A DNA stretch of 64,000 bases from Bacillota bacterium (lineage in GTDB: Bacteria > Bacillota > Clostridia > Christensenellales > UMGS416), in contig JAEYPH010000021.1 in NCBI GenBank assembly GCA_023410875.1, positions 166,510-230,509 on the forward strand, read 5' to 3'. Below, in pieces: positions 18,432-26,103 of the stretch. Under the pieces are notes generated by a model, which saw nothing but the letters and a program-made list of their open reading frames with translations, had not been told where the DNA came from and did not search any database. Position 1 is the first letter of the stretch. Each line of letters begins with the position of its first letter. The position numbers and the translations under genes are program-made.

Positions 18432-19904
18432 TTCGCGCTTTATCATCCGGACGGCGACATAGGATACGCCCGGCAGGTCAACCCGAAACGTCCCGCGGTA
18501 GACGTTGGGCAGCGCCTGGATGGTCATGTTCCACGTATCGATGATATCTACCTGGTAGCAGTCCGGCTCCGGCAGTGTGAAAATGCGAAACGATGGCTGG
18601 CTGAACCCGAAGTAAAACAGGTAGTATTCCTTCTCGCGGCCGGCGCAGGGCAAATCCCAGCCGGCCATTCCAAAGCTGATCGGGTTCAGGCCTTCTTTCG
18701 GGCCGTCATCAAGAATACGTTTTAGGAACCCGATTCGGGCAGGAGACTGCCCATACAAGGCGCCTTCTTTGGACCACCACAGGATATCTTCCGGATGCAT
18801 GTAGGTTTCGCCGTGCCCCACATACCCGCCCCGTACGGCGCCTTCCCAGAACCTGCGCACCAGCTCCAGGGCCGGCAGATTCCCCCACCCATGGTTGATG
18901 TTCCCCTCATATCCGCATTCGTCAATGACGACAGGTTTACCGTACTGATTGCGCCATTCGTCCGTGTATTCGGCTGTTCTATAAACATCCTGCCGCTGAA
19001 CGCTGCAATGGGTAATCCAGGGCTTGGAATGGTCATAGAACGCAAAACAGTTGTGAATGGACCGAAGATGGCCATAAGGATCGCTTTCGATGATGATTCC
19101 GGCGAACCGCTCCCAATCCTCCATCGTCTTTGATTTGGTAATCATATCCATCAGGTCATACTCATTGGCCAGAGACCACCATACATTGCGATACGCCGAC
19201 AGCCTGGATGCGATGTAGTGAAGATAGCGATCATCAGCCTGTGGACCCATCTTGGCAAAGCCCCATTTATCATAGGGGTGGAACAATATGATGTCTGCCT
19301 CGACGCCAATCTCCCCCAGGCTCTGAATGCACTGCTCCAAATGTCGAAAAAAAGCTCCGTTGAACCTCGTAAAATCCCATTCGCCGAGTTCATTTCGTGC
19401 ATACGGAAACAGCTCCGGCTCATTTTTGTTATAATCATAGTGCTTTGGGAACACACACATCCGGATTTTATTGAACGGAGACTTCTGCAGCGTCTCCAGC
19501 GTTTGCGCCCGCAGCTTTTCGTCCTGATGAATCCAAGCGTAGCATGTCGTGCCGATCGGCGCATACCGGGCGCCGTCCTCATATGCGAAGTGCCACTGGT
19601 TGGCCACTCGTACCGGGCCATGGTTGTTCTGTCGGGGTTCTGTGCACTCCAACGTGCCCGACAGATCTCCCGTCAAAGCAACGTTGCTGGTGACGCGATA
19701 GTGCCAAAGCCCTTCCACGCGGGGCATGAACCGCACCACATAGATGCCGTCCCCGTCATAAAACCCATTGGTCATAACGGTGCTGTTCCCCTGGGTGAAC
19801 TCCGCCTGTATCCGCACATCCAAAAAGGGATTCCCATAGGCCGGTCCTTGGAGCGTCAGCTCCCAAACGCACCACTTTTCCACCGTTGTCAGCATGGGTT
19901 CCAT
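18420..19904 (-). CDS. DUF5060/DUF4038/DUF5605 glycoside hydrolase (GH5-like TIM barrel)
   Basis: A 494-residue cytoplasmic enzyme. Residues 1-90 form the DUF5060 beta-sandwich (GNPFLDVRIQAEF, NGFYDGDGIYVVRF). A TIM barrel follows with two acidic candidates: Glu in WWSLANEYDLM (acid/base) and Glu in PVVIDECGYEG (nucleophile), as in clan A hydrolases. The C-terminus matches the DUF5605 sandwich (DIIDTWNMTI to VRMIKR). Characterised relatives act on plant pectin side chains or other beta-glycans; the substrate here is unknown. The start follows GGAGGAGCGGAAGGGG. A decayed relative lies at 27773-28252, in the polysaccharide locus. Confidence 0.85.
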   Translation of the reverse strand: MEPMLTTVEKWCVWELTLQGPAYGNPFLDVRIQAEFTQGNSTVMTNGFYDGDGIYVVRFMPRVEGLWHYRVTSNVALTGDLSGTLECTEPRQNNHGPVRVANQWHFAYEDGARYAPIGTTCYAWIHQDEKLRAQTLETLQKSPFNKIRMCVFPKHYDYNKNEPELFPYARNELGEWDFTRFNGAFFRHLEQCIQSLGEIGVEADIILFHPYDKWGFAKMGPQADDRYLHYIASRLSAYRNVWWSLANEYDLMDMITKSKTMEDWERFAGIIIESDPYGHLRSIHNCFAFYDHSKPWITHCSVQRQDVYRTAEYTDEWRNQYGKPVVIDECGYEGNINHGWGNLPALELVRRFWEGAVRGGYVGHGETYMHPEDILWWSKEGALYGQSPARIGFLKRILDDGPKEGLNPISFGMAGWDLPCAGREKEYYLFYFGFSQPSFRIFTLPEPDCYQVDIIDTWNMTIQALPNVYRGTFRVDLPGVSYVAVRMIKREGSR

Positions 19905-19999
19905 CCCCTTCCGCTCCTCCAGAACATCGATCCTGTAAACATATTACTCTATTTCATTTCTCTCAGCAATGAGGAGTGTCTGCCGTGCGCTGGGCCGCG

Positions 20000-20773
20000 T
20001 CAAAGGCCAGCGTGCTGCGCTCGCACTCGTCCTCGTTCATGGTGACTTGCCAGCAGCACGGGCTGCCCTTCATGCACGCCGAAGGGCTGAGCGTCCACGA
20101 AGTCCAGCGGCACCACGACTTGCCCGTCGAAGCGCCCCAGCGCCGATTGCTTGTGGCTGCTCTCGCTGCGGATGCACAGGAACTCGTGCAGCGTCAGCGG
20201 CGCTTCCTGGCGATTGCCATCCGCGTTTATTTTATAGAGGTCCGCCGGCTTGATCCTGCCCTTGCGGAAGAACTCGTTGAGCTTTTTCTCCGATGTGAAC
20301 ACCTCGTCTCGGCCGCGGTACTGCCCCTGGGGCTCGGCCACCTGCTCGGTTCTGAAGTCCTGCACCGGCACGCCAAGAATGTCGCCCTTGATGCGCTCGT
20401 AGGTGTCGCGGGTGACGAGGATCGCGTTGTCGCCCGGCTGCTGCAGGCCCCGGCAAACCTTGAGGATGCGGTTGTCGGCGGAGGACGCGTTCCAGCTGTC
20501 CGGTAGCTGCACGGCGGTGTGGTTGAGCTCGATGCGCAGCCGTCCGCCGCCGGGCAGCGCCACGCCGTCGGTCAGCCGGCCCTGGCCGCGCAGGTCATCC
20601 AGCACCCGTGCCGTGTGGCGGGCATTGGCTCCCAGCTCCGAGGGCTCCTTCTTGAAGCGGTCCAGTTCCTCCAGCACAACCTCGGGCAGCACCACGTCGT
20701 TGTCCTCAAAGGAGAACAGCGCGTTGGGAGCTTGCAGCAGCACATTGGTATCCAGCAAGTATGTCTTTTTCAA
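20000..20773 (-). CDS. PIN-PhoH family protein lacking its ATPase domain
   Basis: A 257-residue product starting at TTG. Residues 1-150 form a PIN nuclease domain like that of YlaK/PhoH2 proteins: LLDTNVLLQAPNALFSFEDN, LEELDRFK, and the acidic SADNRIL and LVTRD. The OB-like linker follows (about 165-235, ending ALGRFDGQ and DAQPFGV). At the point where relatives enter the PhoH ATPase with its Walker A motif (total near 440 residues), the frame instead runs for about 25 unrelated residues to a stop. So the protein is truncated, probably by a deletion. The remaining PIN domain could still be an RNase, which is an inference. Confidence 0.75.
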   Translation of the reverse strand: MKKTYLLDTNVLLQAPNALFSFEDNDVVLPEVVLEELDRFKKEPSELGANARHTARVLDDLRGQGRLTDGVALPGGGRLRIELNHTAVQLPDSWNASSADNRILKVCRGLQQPGDNAILVTRDTYERIKGDILGVPVQDFRTEQVAEPQGQYRGRDEVFTSEKKLNEFFRKGRIKPADLYKINADGNRQEAPLTLHEFLCIRSESSHKQSALGRFDGQVVVPLDFVDAQPFGVHEGQPVLLASHHERGRVRAQHAGL

Positions 20774-20816
20774 GTTTCAATCTCCCGCGTATGTCGGTTT
20801 TGTTGGTCAGTAAGGA

Positions 20817-21644
20817 TCAGAATGCTCCGGAGTCCATCAATCGTTCCATCGTGTGGGCGGGGCACAGGTAATCCCCCACGGCGGGGCTGTTGTTCTCATA
20901 CAGGCCGTGGTGGTCACTGCCGCCGGTCAGCAACAGGCCGTAGCAATGGGCATATTCGGCAATCTGCGTGCGGTCATACACGCTATTGGCATGGTGGTAC
21001 AGCTCCAACCCTTGCAGCCCGGCCAGCACCAACCCGCGGATGCTGCCGAAGTTGCCCTGCTGGCCCGGGTGAGCCAACATAGCCACGCCGCCGGCACAGC
21101 GGACGGCGGCAATGGCGTCCTGGGCGTCCAGGTATTCGATGTCGAAGGCGCACGGGCCTTCGCCCTTGAACAGGCTGCGGAAGGTGTCGCCGCCAATGCT
21201 CTGAGCAAAACCCCGCTCCACCATCACATGCATGATGTGCTGCTTATAGATGACGCCGGAACCCTTGGCGGCGATGGCGTCCACATCCAGGTTATAGCCC
21301 AGGCGGCGCAGCGTGTCGATCTGGCGGAGGCTGTTTTCGTGGCGGCGGCGCAGCAGCGGCTGCCCCAGCGCTTCGATGGGCTCCATGTCGCCCATGCCGT
21401 AGCCCAGAATGTGGGCGCGCACACCTCTTGTATAGTCGTAGGCGGAGAACTCCACGCCCGCTATGGCCGTGACGCCATACTTTGCTCCCAAACGCTTCGC
21501 TTGGTCATATCCTAAGCTGGTGTCGTGCTCGGTCAGGCTTACGTGGGTGAGCCCTTGGGCGGCGGCGTGGCGGAAGATGGCATCCATGTCGTTGCTACCG
21601 TCGGACAGCGTGCTGTGGATGTGCAGATCGGCCTTGATTTTCAT
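20817..21644 (-). CDS. PHP-domain phosphoesterase, possibly the PhnPP type of phosphonate pathways
   Basis: A 275-residue metal-dependent phosphoesterase of the PHP family. Motifs in order: DLHIHSTLSDGS, EHDTS, GVEFSA, RRHEN, KQHIM, MLAHPGQ and GGSDHHG, supplying the usual His/Asp/Glu ligands of a polynuclear centre. A PHP enzyme from Eggerthella lenta (PhnPP) is known to open phosphoribosyl 1,2-cyclic phosphate in the C-P lyase pathway. The gene here starts 15 bp after the stop of a PhnD-PhnL chimera, so the same role is inferred. Without the neighbour it would only be called a generic PHP enzyme. The start at 21644 is supported by GGGGAGG. Confidence 0.82.
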   Translation of the reverse strand: MKIKADLHIHSTLSDGSNDMDAIFRHAAAQGLTHVSLTEHDTSLGYDQAKRLGAKYGVTAIAGVEFSAYDYTRGVRAHILGYGMGDMEPIEALGQPLLRRRHENSLRQIDTLRRLGYNLDVDAIAAKGSGVIYKQHIMHVMVERGFAQSIGGDTFRSLFKGEGPCAFDIEYLDAQDAIAAVRCAGGVAMLAHPGQQGNFGSIRGLVLAGLQGLELYHHANSVYDRTQIAEYAHCYGLLLTGGSDHHGLYENNSPAVGDYLCPAHTMERLMDSGAF

Positions 21645-21658
21645 CGCCCGTCCTCCCC

Positions 21659-22561
21659 TCACCCGACGCCCAGCCGGAACACCTCGTCGCACACGCCGTC
21701 CATAAACTCCAGATCATGGAAGATGCCGACCATGCTGGTGCCGCGGCTCTTCATCTGCAGCAGCAGCGATCGGACCACTTCCTTGGAGCTGTTGTCCAGC
21801 GAGGCCGTCGGCTCGTCCTGCAGCAGCAGGCGCGGCTCCTTGACCATGGCGTGGGCCAGGTTCTGGCGCAGGCGCTCGCCGCCGGAGAAGGTGTTGGAGG
21901 CGATGGGAGCCACTTCCACGTCGCCCTTGATGACTGCCTGCAGACCGGCCTGGTGCTTGCCGGAGAAGCTGACGGCGCTGAAGAACTTGCCGTTGGTGTG
22001 CAGGTCGTCGATGGTCATCTTCTCATTGGGGAAGGCCTTGAGGATTTCCGCTGAGGGCACCAGGTTGCCGCTGGTGGAGTTGGGGTCCACGAAGGCCATC
22101 GTGTGGCCCTTGATGTCCTGGATGGTGTTGATGGTGCTGTCTGCCTTGACGATGAGCAGCGACTGGTAAACGGACAGGGACTTGTCGGCATTCTTTGCGA
22201 TGACGGCCAGCGGCTCCGCCTTGGCGCGCTCCGCGGCCTGGGTGAAGGTCAGAGGACCAAACAGCGCCATGTCGGCCTTGCCGGTGCGCATGGCTTCCAC
22301 GGTAGCGTTGTAGTCGGCGGACAGAAACTCCTCTACGGGGATGCTCAGAGCCTTGGACAGGTCTTCGCCAAAGCCCTTGCGGAATTCGGCCACCTTCTCG
22401 TCAGCCTCGTTGGGCAGATAGGCGATGACGATCTTGGCGGGTTTGGTGCCGGCGGCGTTGGCTGGGCCGGAAGCAGGGGCGGAGCAGGCGGCCAAGGCGG
22501 CGGCGCTCAGCATGGCCGCGCAGGCCAGAGACAGGGCGCGAAGCAGTTTCGTCTTCTTCAT
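21659..22561 (-). CDS. In-frame chimera of PhnD (phosphonate-binding lipoprotein) and PhnL C-terminus
   Basis: 300 residues. Residues 1-223 are a phosphonate ABC transporter binding lipoprotein: lipobox LAAC, KIVIAYLPNEA, DMALFGPLTF, AFVDPNSTSGNLVPS and the GKHQAGLQAVIKGDVEVAP segment. From residue 224 the sequence switches, without a break in frame, to an ABC ATPase C-terminus: signature SGGER, Walker B LLLQDEPTASLD, and FHD as in PhnL of the C-P lyase complex. The Walker A half is missing. The junction lies near 21885-21900. Such a fusion cannot work as either parent, so it marks a deletion that removed the rest of phnD, the transporter genes and the other phn genes up to phnL. Confidence 0.85.
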   Translation of the reverse strand: MKKTKLLRALSLACAAMLSAAALAACSAPASGPANAAGTKPAKIVIAYLPNEADEKVAEFRKGFGEDLSKALSIPVEEFLSADYNATVEAMRTGKADMALFGPLTFTQAAERAKAEPLAVIAKNADKSLSVYQSLLIVKADSTINTIQDIKGHTMAFVDPNSTSGNLVPSAEILKAFPNEKMTIDDLHTNGKFFSAVSFSGKHQAGLQAVIKGDVEVAPIASNTFSGGERLRQNLAHAMVKEPRLLLQDEPTASLDNSSKEVVRSLLLQMKSRGTSMVGIFHDLEFMDGVCDEVFRLGVG

Positions 22562-22696
22562 CGGTTCTCCTCCACATCTCGTTTGTCTAGAGCATAGAGG
22601 AGATATGTTATTGGCAGATTTGCAACAAGTAATCAGTGGATTAATCCTGCGTAAATGTGAAGTTAATTTGTGTAGGCGGCTTAAACATAAAACAAG

Positions 22697-22730
22697 ACAA
22701 GGGCTGTCCACTGCGAAGGACAGCCCTTGT
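22697..22730 (-). terminator. Rho-independent terminator of the URO-D family gene
   Basis: ACAAGGGCTGTCC and GGACAGCCCTTGT form a perfect 13-base-pair stem with an eight-base loop, 17 bp downstream of the stop at 22747. On the minus strand it is followed by CTTGTTTTATG. Confidence 0.9.
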
Positions 22731-22746
22731 TGGTTGCTATGGCTCA

Positions 22747-23790
22747 CTACAACCTCATGTTCTCCTCGATGAACGTCTCATAGATCGCAATCGCGTTTTC
22801 CACGCTTACGGAATCGTTGATCGGTTTGGAGGGAGCGAGAATGTAGCCACCGCCTACGGACATTTGCTCCCTCAATTTGCGGATTTCGGCGGTGATCTGT
22901 GCGGGGCTGGCGAATGTCACGGTGCTCTGGTTGCCCAGACCGCCCCAGAAGGTCAGATCCTTTCCGTATTCCTTCTTCAGGCGATACGGGTTCATGCCTT
23001 CCGGCTCCGGCTGAACGGTTTCCAGCACGTCCAGGCCGATGTCGATCAAATCGGGTATCATCGAGGAGACGTTCCCGCACACGTGCAGGATCGCCTTTTT
23101 GCCGCTCTTGTGGATTGCCTCGAAGAAGCTCCTGTAGTAAGGCTTGTACAGCCTGCGCCAGCGCTCTATGCCAAAGGTGCATCCCCTCTGGTCGCACCAG
23201 TCGTCCCCGCACATGATCGCATCCGCCGGCAGCTTCACGCTCTCGCCAATGAAGCTCATCAGCAGGGACGCCAGCTTCTCGGTCATGTCGTCCATCATCT
23301 CCGGCTCACAGATGAAGCTCTCCAGCATGCGCTGCACGCCCATCATCCGCCAGCCCAGCTCGTACAGGCCCGCGCCAATATGGATTGCCAGATACTGATC
23401 CCTGTGTGCTTCGCAGTCTTGCATCATCATGTCCCGCTTGTGGGGCTGCAGGAAGCTGTCCAGACCCGGGAAGGTATATGCGGAGTATTCGACAGTATCC
23501 AGCGCGGGAACATCCAGATGGGAAATCGCGCTGGTTCTCGTCCATTGGCTGCCGTAGGCGTCGATGAGTACTGTGGGATCATCCGGATTCTTCCTGAACA
23601 TCGTATCCCATGTATCGAAGGTTCCCCCTACGATGTGGATGGATTGAAGCAATTGCTTCATCCAGCCGTCGCCGCCGTAATGGGCGTCCAGCTGTTTGGC
23701 AATCGGGTGCTCGTACTCCAGCGTGTAGGGCACAAAATCGGTGGGAATGTGGTTGATCTGGTCCTTCACAACGCTCTTCAGTGATCTCAC
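22747..23790 (-). CDS. Uroporphyrinogen decarboxylase (URO-D) family protein
   Basis: A 347-residue TIM-barrel protein of the URO-D/methyltransferase superfamily. Recognisable segments are DAIMCGDDWCDQRG, ILHVCGNVSSMIPDLIDIGLDVL and the final GGGYILAPSKPI, which resemble the corrinoid-linked methyltransferase-type members rather than true HemE. In Clostridia such genes often accompany sugar or methyl-donor metabolism, and the substrate is unknown. The GTG at 23790, nine bases behind AGGAGG, is preferred over the longer open frame. It is divergent from the dehydrogenase operon. Confidence 0.8.
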   Translation of the reverse strand: MRSLKSVVKDQINHIPTDFVPYTLEYEHPIAKQLDAHYGGDGWMKQLLQSIHIVGGTFDTWDTMFRKNPDDPTVLIDAYGSQWTRTSAISHLDVPALDTVEYSAYTFPGLDSFLQPHKRDMMMQDCEAHRDQYLAIHIGAGLYELGWRMMGVQRMLESFICEPEMMDDMTEKLASLLMSFIGESVKLPADAIMCGDDWCDQRGCTFGIERWRRLYKPYYRSFFEAIHKSGKKAILHVCGNVSSMIPDLIDIGLDVLETVQPEPEGMNPYRLKKEYGKDLTFWGGLGNQSTVTFASPAQITAEIRKLREQMSVGGGYILAPSKPINDSVSVENAIAIYETFIEENMRL

Positions 23791-23859
23791 AATTTCAATC
23801 CTCCTGTATATATGTGCATCAGGCCACCTCAGCAACGGCCCTTCCGACCGTCTCCGCGA

Positions 23860-23991
23860 TCAGCCGATAGCCGCCGCTGGGGCGACCCGGAGGACCTCAT
23901 CGGCACGGCGATTTTCCTGGCATCGAAGGCCTCCGAGTATATCACCGGGCAGACGGTCTACGTGGACGGCGGCTGGCTGGCCGCGCTGTGA
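23860..23991 (+). pseudogene. C-terminal remnant of a short-chain dehydrogenase
   Basis: An open stretch without a start codon encodes a typical SDR ending: RRWGDPEDLIGTAIFLAS, then YITGQTVYVDGGW and a stop. Only the last 40 or so residues remain. It lies 30 bp before the zinc dehydrogenase gene, so it was probably the first gene of that operon. Confidence 0.75.
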
Positions 23992-24021
23992 CCCGATGGC
24001 ACGGGCTGAAAGGGGCAACGA

Positions 24022-25044
24022 ATGAGAGCATTGGTGTATGACGGGCCCAGGGCGCTGCGCCTGGCAGAAGTGCAGGAGCCCAGGCCGGCCACCGGCGAAG
24101 CTCTGGTTCAGGTACGGTATGCCGGCATCTGCGGCTCGGACATGCACATCTACCACGGGGTGCACCCGCGGGCCAAGGCGCCGCTGATCATGGGGCACGA
24201 GTTCGCGGGGTCCATCGTGGCTGTGAACGGGCCGGGCCGCGGGTTTGCCATTGGCGACAAGGTCGTCGTGGAGCCGCTGCTGTATTGCGGGGAATGCCCG
24301 GCCTGCCGATCGGGGGCCTATCATGTGTGCGCCCGGCTGGGCCTGACCGGCATCGACCGGGACGGCGGCTTTGCGGAATACGTCACAGTACCAATCAAAG
24401 CGCTGCACAGGCTGCCCGACGGCATGCCGTTCCAGGACGGCGCGCTGGTGGAGCCCACGGCTGTGGCCGTGCATTCGGTGCGGATGTCGCGGTTGAAGCT
24501 TGGGGACATGGTTGCCGTGTTGGGCGCCGGCCCCATCGGCACGCTGGTGGCCGAGGCCTGCCGGGCGGCCGGCGCCGGCGAGGTGCATGTCGTGGACGTG
24601 AACCGGGGACGGATCGAAAGAGCCCGCCAAAGGGGTTTCACCGTGCACAACCCCAACGAAGGCAGCATCGTGGAAGCGATAGCCGAGGCGACCGCCGGCA
24701 AGGGCGCGGACATCGTGTTCGACGCCGCCGGAGCCCAATCCACTGCGGAAATCGCGACCAAGCTCGTAAAAATACGGGGGCAGATCGTCGTCGTCGCCGT
24801 CTTCAACGCGCTGCCCAAGGTCAATTACCGGGACGTCAACTTCCACGAACTGGACGTCATCGGCGTGCGGGTATACAACTACGAGGATTATGCGATCGCC
24901 ATCCGGATGGTCGCGGACAAGCGGATTCCGGTTCAGGGCCTGGCCACCCATGTGATGAGCCTGGAGCAGGCCGAACAGGGCTTTGCGGCGATGGAGCAGG
25001 GCGAAGGCTTGAAAGTCCTGTTCCGCATCGGCGACCAGGACTGA
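24022..25044 (+). CDS. Zinc-dependent medium-chain (sorbitol/threonine type) dehydrogenase
   Basis: A 340-residue NAD(P)-dependent polyol or sugar dehydrogenase. The catalytic zinc ligands lie in AGICGSD (Cys) and MGHEFAG (His, Glu). The structural zinc is held by four cysteines in CGECPACRSGAYHVC. The Rossmann motif is VLGAGPIGTLVAEA, followed by an acidic VVDVNRGR that suggests NAD. Substrates of the family include sorbitol, galactitol-1-phosphate and threonine; which applies here is unknown. It is followed after 31 bp by an SDR gene on the same strand, so the two probably oxidise successive intermediates of sugar breakdown. Confidence 0.87.
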   Translation: MRALVYDGPRALRLAEVQEPRPATGEALVQVRYAGICGSDMHIYHGVHPRAKAPLIMGHEFAGSIVAVNGPGRGFAIGDKVVVEPLLYCGECPACRSGAYHVCARLGLTGIDRDGGFAEYVTVPIKALHRLPDGMPFQDGALVEPTAVAVHSVRMSRLKLGDMVAVLGAGPIGTLVAEACRAAGAGEVHVVDVNRGRIERARQRGFTVHNPNEGSIVEAIAEATAGKGADIVFDAAGAQSTAEIATKLVKIRGQIVVVAVFNALPKVNYRDVNFHELDVIGVRVYNYEDYAIAIRMVADKRIPVQGLATHVMSLEQAEQGFAAMEQGEGLKVLFRIGDQD

Positions 25045-25075
25045 TACACTTTATAAGGGTCAAAGGAGGATGGAT

Positions 25076-25909
25076 ATGGATTTCACCGGCAAAACGATCA
25101 TGGTGACCGGCGCAGGCTCGGGCATCGGCAGGGCCAGCGCCAAGGTGTTCGCGAAGGCGGCGATGAAGGTAGCGCTGTGCGGACGGCGCCTGCCGCTGCT
25201 GGAGGAAGCGAAGCGGGAGATAGAGACCGAAGGCGGAGAGGCCATCGCCGTGGCGATGGACGTGCAGGACGAGGCTTCCGTGGCCGGCGCGGTGAACCGG
25301 GTGCTGGATACCTGGGGCGCCATCGACGTGCTCTTCAACAACGCCGGCAGCTTTCAGCACGTAGGGCCCATGTGGGAGGCGGACCCGGCCACGTGGTGGC
25401 ACGACGTCACGGTGAACCTGTATGGCAGCTTCCTGTGCTGCCGCGCCGTACTGCCCCACATGATCGCCCGCAACACCGGCATCCTCATCAACATGGACGG
25501 CGGCGGATCGGACACCCCAAATCTCGGCGCTTCCTCCTACGCGTGCTCCAAGACGGCGCTGCTGCGGCTGAATGAACAGATTGCCATAGAGCTCCGGCAG
25601 GTTGGCAGCGATGTACTGGTGTTCGGCATGAACCCAGGATTTGTGCGCACCGGCATGACCGAGGGCCTGGCCGCCCACGAAAAGGGTTCCCAGTGGCAGA
25701 CATTCGTCGGGCATCTGCTGGAGCGCGGCGAAGGCTTCGCGCCCGACGATTGCGGCAAGGCCATCCTGCGCCTGCTGAGCGTCGCCTCTGCGGATCTCAG
25801 CGGCAGGGTGTTCTTCGTCAACACGGATTTCGACGAGGTGGACCGCTGCAAAGGCCAGATCGCCTCGGAGGACCGCAATGTGCTCCGGCTGCGCAAGGAT
25901 GCGCCATGA
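25076..25909 (+). CDS. Short-chain dehydrogenase/reductase
   Basis: A 277-residue SDR. The cofactor motif is TGAGSGIGRASA, and NNAG and the catalytic YACSK are present. The usual catalytic Ser region reads NMDGGGSDTP, which is slightly atypical. The ATG at 25070 directly abuts AAAGGAGG, so the ATG at 25076 with six bases of spacing is the better start. It lies downstream of the zinc dehydrogenase, and its stop overlaps the start of a truncated Gfo/Idh-type gene (ATGA), showing an operon. The substrate is unknown. Confidence 0.83.
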   Translation: MDFTGKTIMVTGAGSGIGRASAKVFAKAAMKVALCGRRLPLLEEAKREIETEGGEAIAVAMDVQDEASVAGAVNRVLDTWGAIDVLFNNAGSFQHVGPMWEADPATWWHDVTVNLYGSFLCCRAVLPHMIARNTGILINMDGGGSDTPNLGASSYACSKTALLRLNEQIAIELRQVGSDVLVFGMNPGFVRTGMTEGLAAHEKGSQWQTFVGHLLERGEGFAPDDCGKAILRLLSVASADLSGRVFFVNTDFDEVDRCKGQIASEDRNVLRLRKDAP

Positions 25910-26034
25910 AGGGCCTGGGCGCGCACAGAAAGCTGCGCATGGCCGTGTTCGGCACCGGCTCACGTTGCCCTCACAAAATGAAAGCGAATGGCTTTGCTTT
26001 CCCCGTAAAGCCATCCGCTTACTTTGCGGCATAG
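25906..26034 (+). pseudogene. N-terminal remnant of a Gfo/Idh/MocA oxidoreductase
   Basis: The ATG overlaps the SDR stop. The first residues (MKGLGAHRKLRMAVFGTGSR) match the opening beta strand and nucleotide loop of Gfo/Idh/MocA enzymes. Coding character is lost after about 20 residues, and the frame stops after 42. The rest of a roughly 350-codon gene is absent. Two long hairpins follow at once. Confidence 0.6.
25982..26020 (+). terminator. Hairpin after the dehydrogenase operon
   Basis: AAGCGAATGGCTTT pairs with AAAGCCATCCGCTT (one mismatch), with an 11-base loop. A short T-containing tail (ACTTTG) follows. Confidence 0.6.
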
Positions 26035-26069
26035 GATACGTCGCTTGCCCTGCGCAAGCGACGTATCCT
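26033..26069. terminator. Perfect 15-bp inverted repeat
   Basis: AGGATACGTCGCTTG and its exact complement flank a seven-base loop between the convergent operon ends. There is no T-tract, so it may be a processed or bidirectional terminator. Confidence 0.45.
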
Positions 26070-26103
26070 GCGCAGGTCGTGTGGTAGGAGGATTATTCTG
26101 TTC

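Noticed and set aside
25693..26034. 113-codon frame overlapping the SDR gene
   Set aside because: Only its last part, from the ATG at 25906, has coding character (Gfo/Idh start). The rest is a shadow of the SDR.
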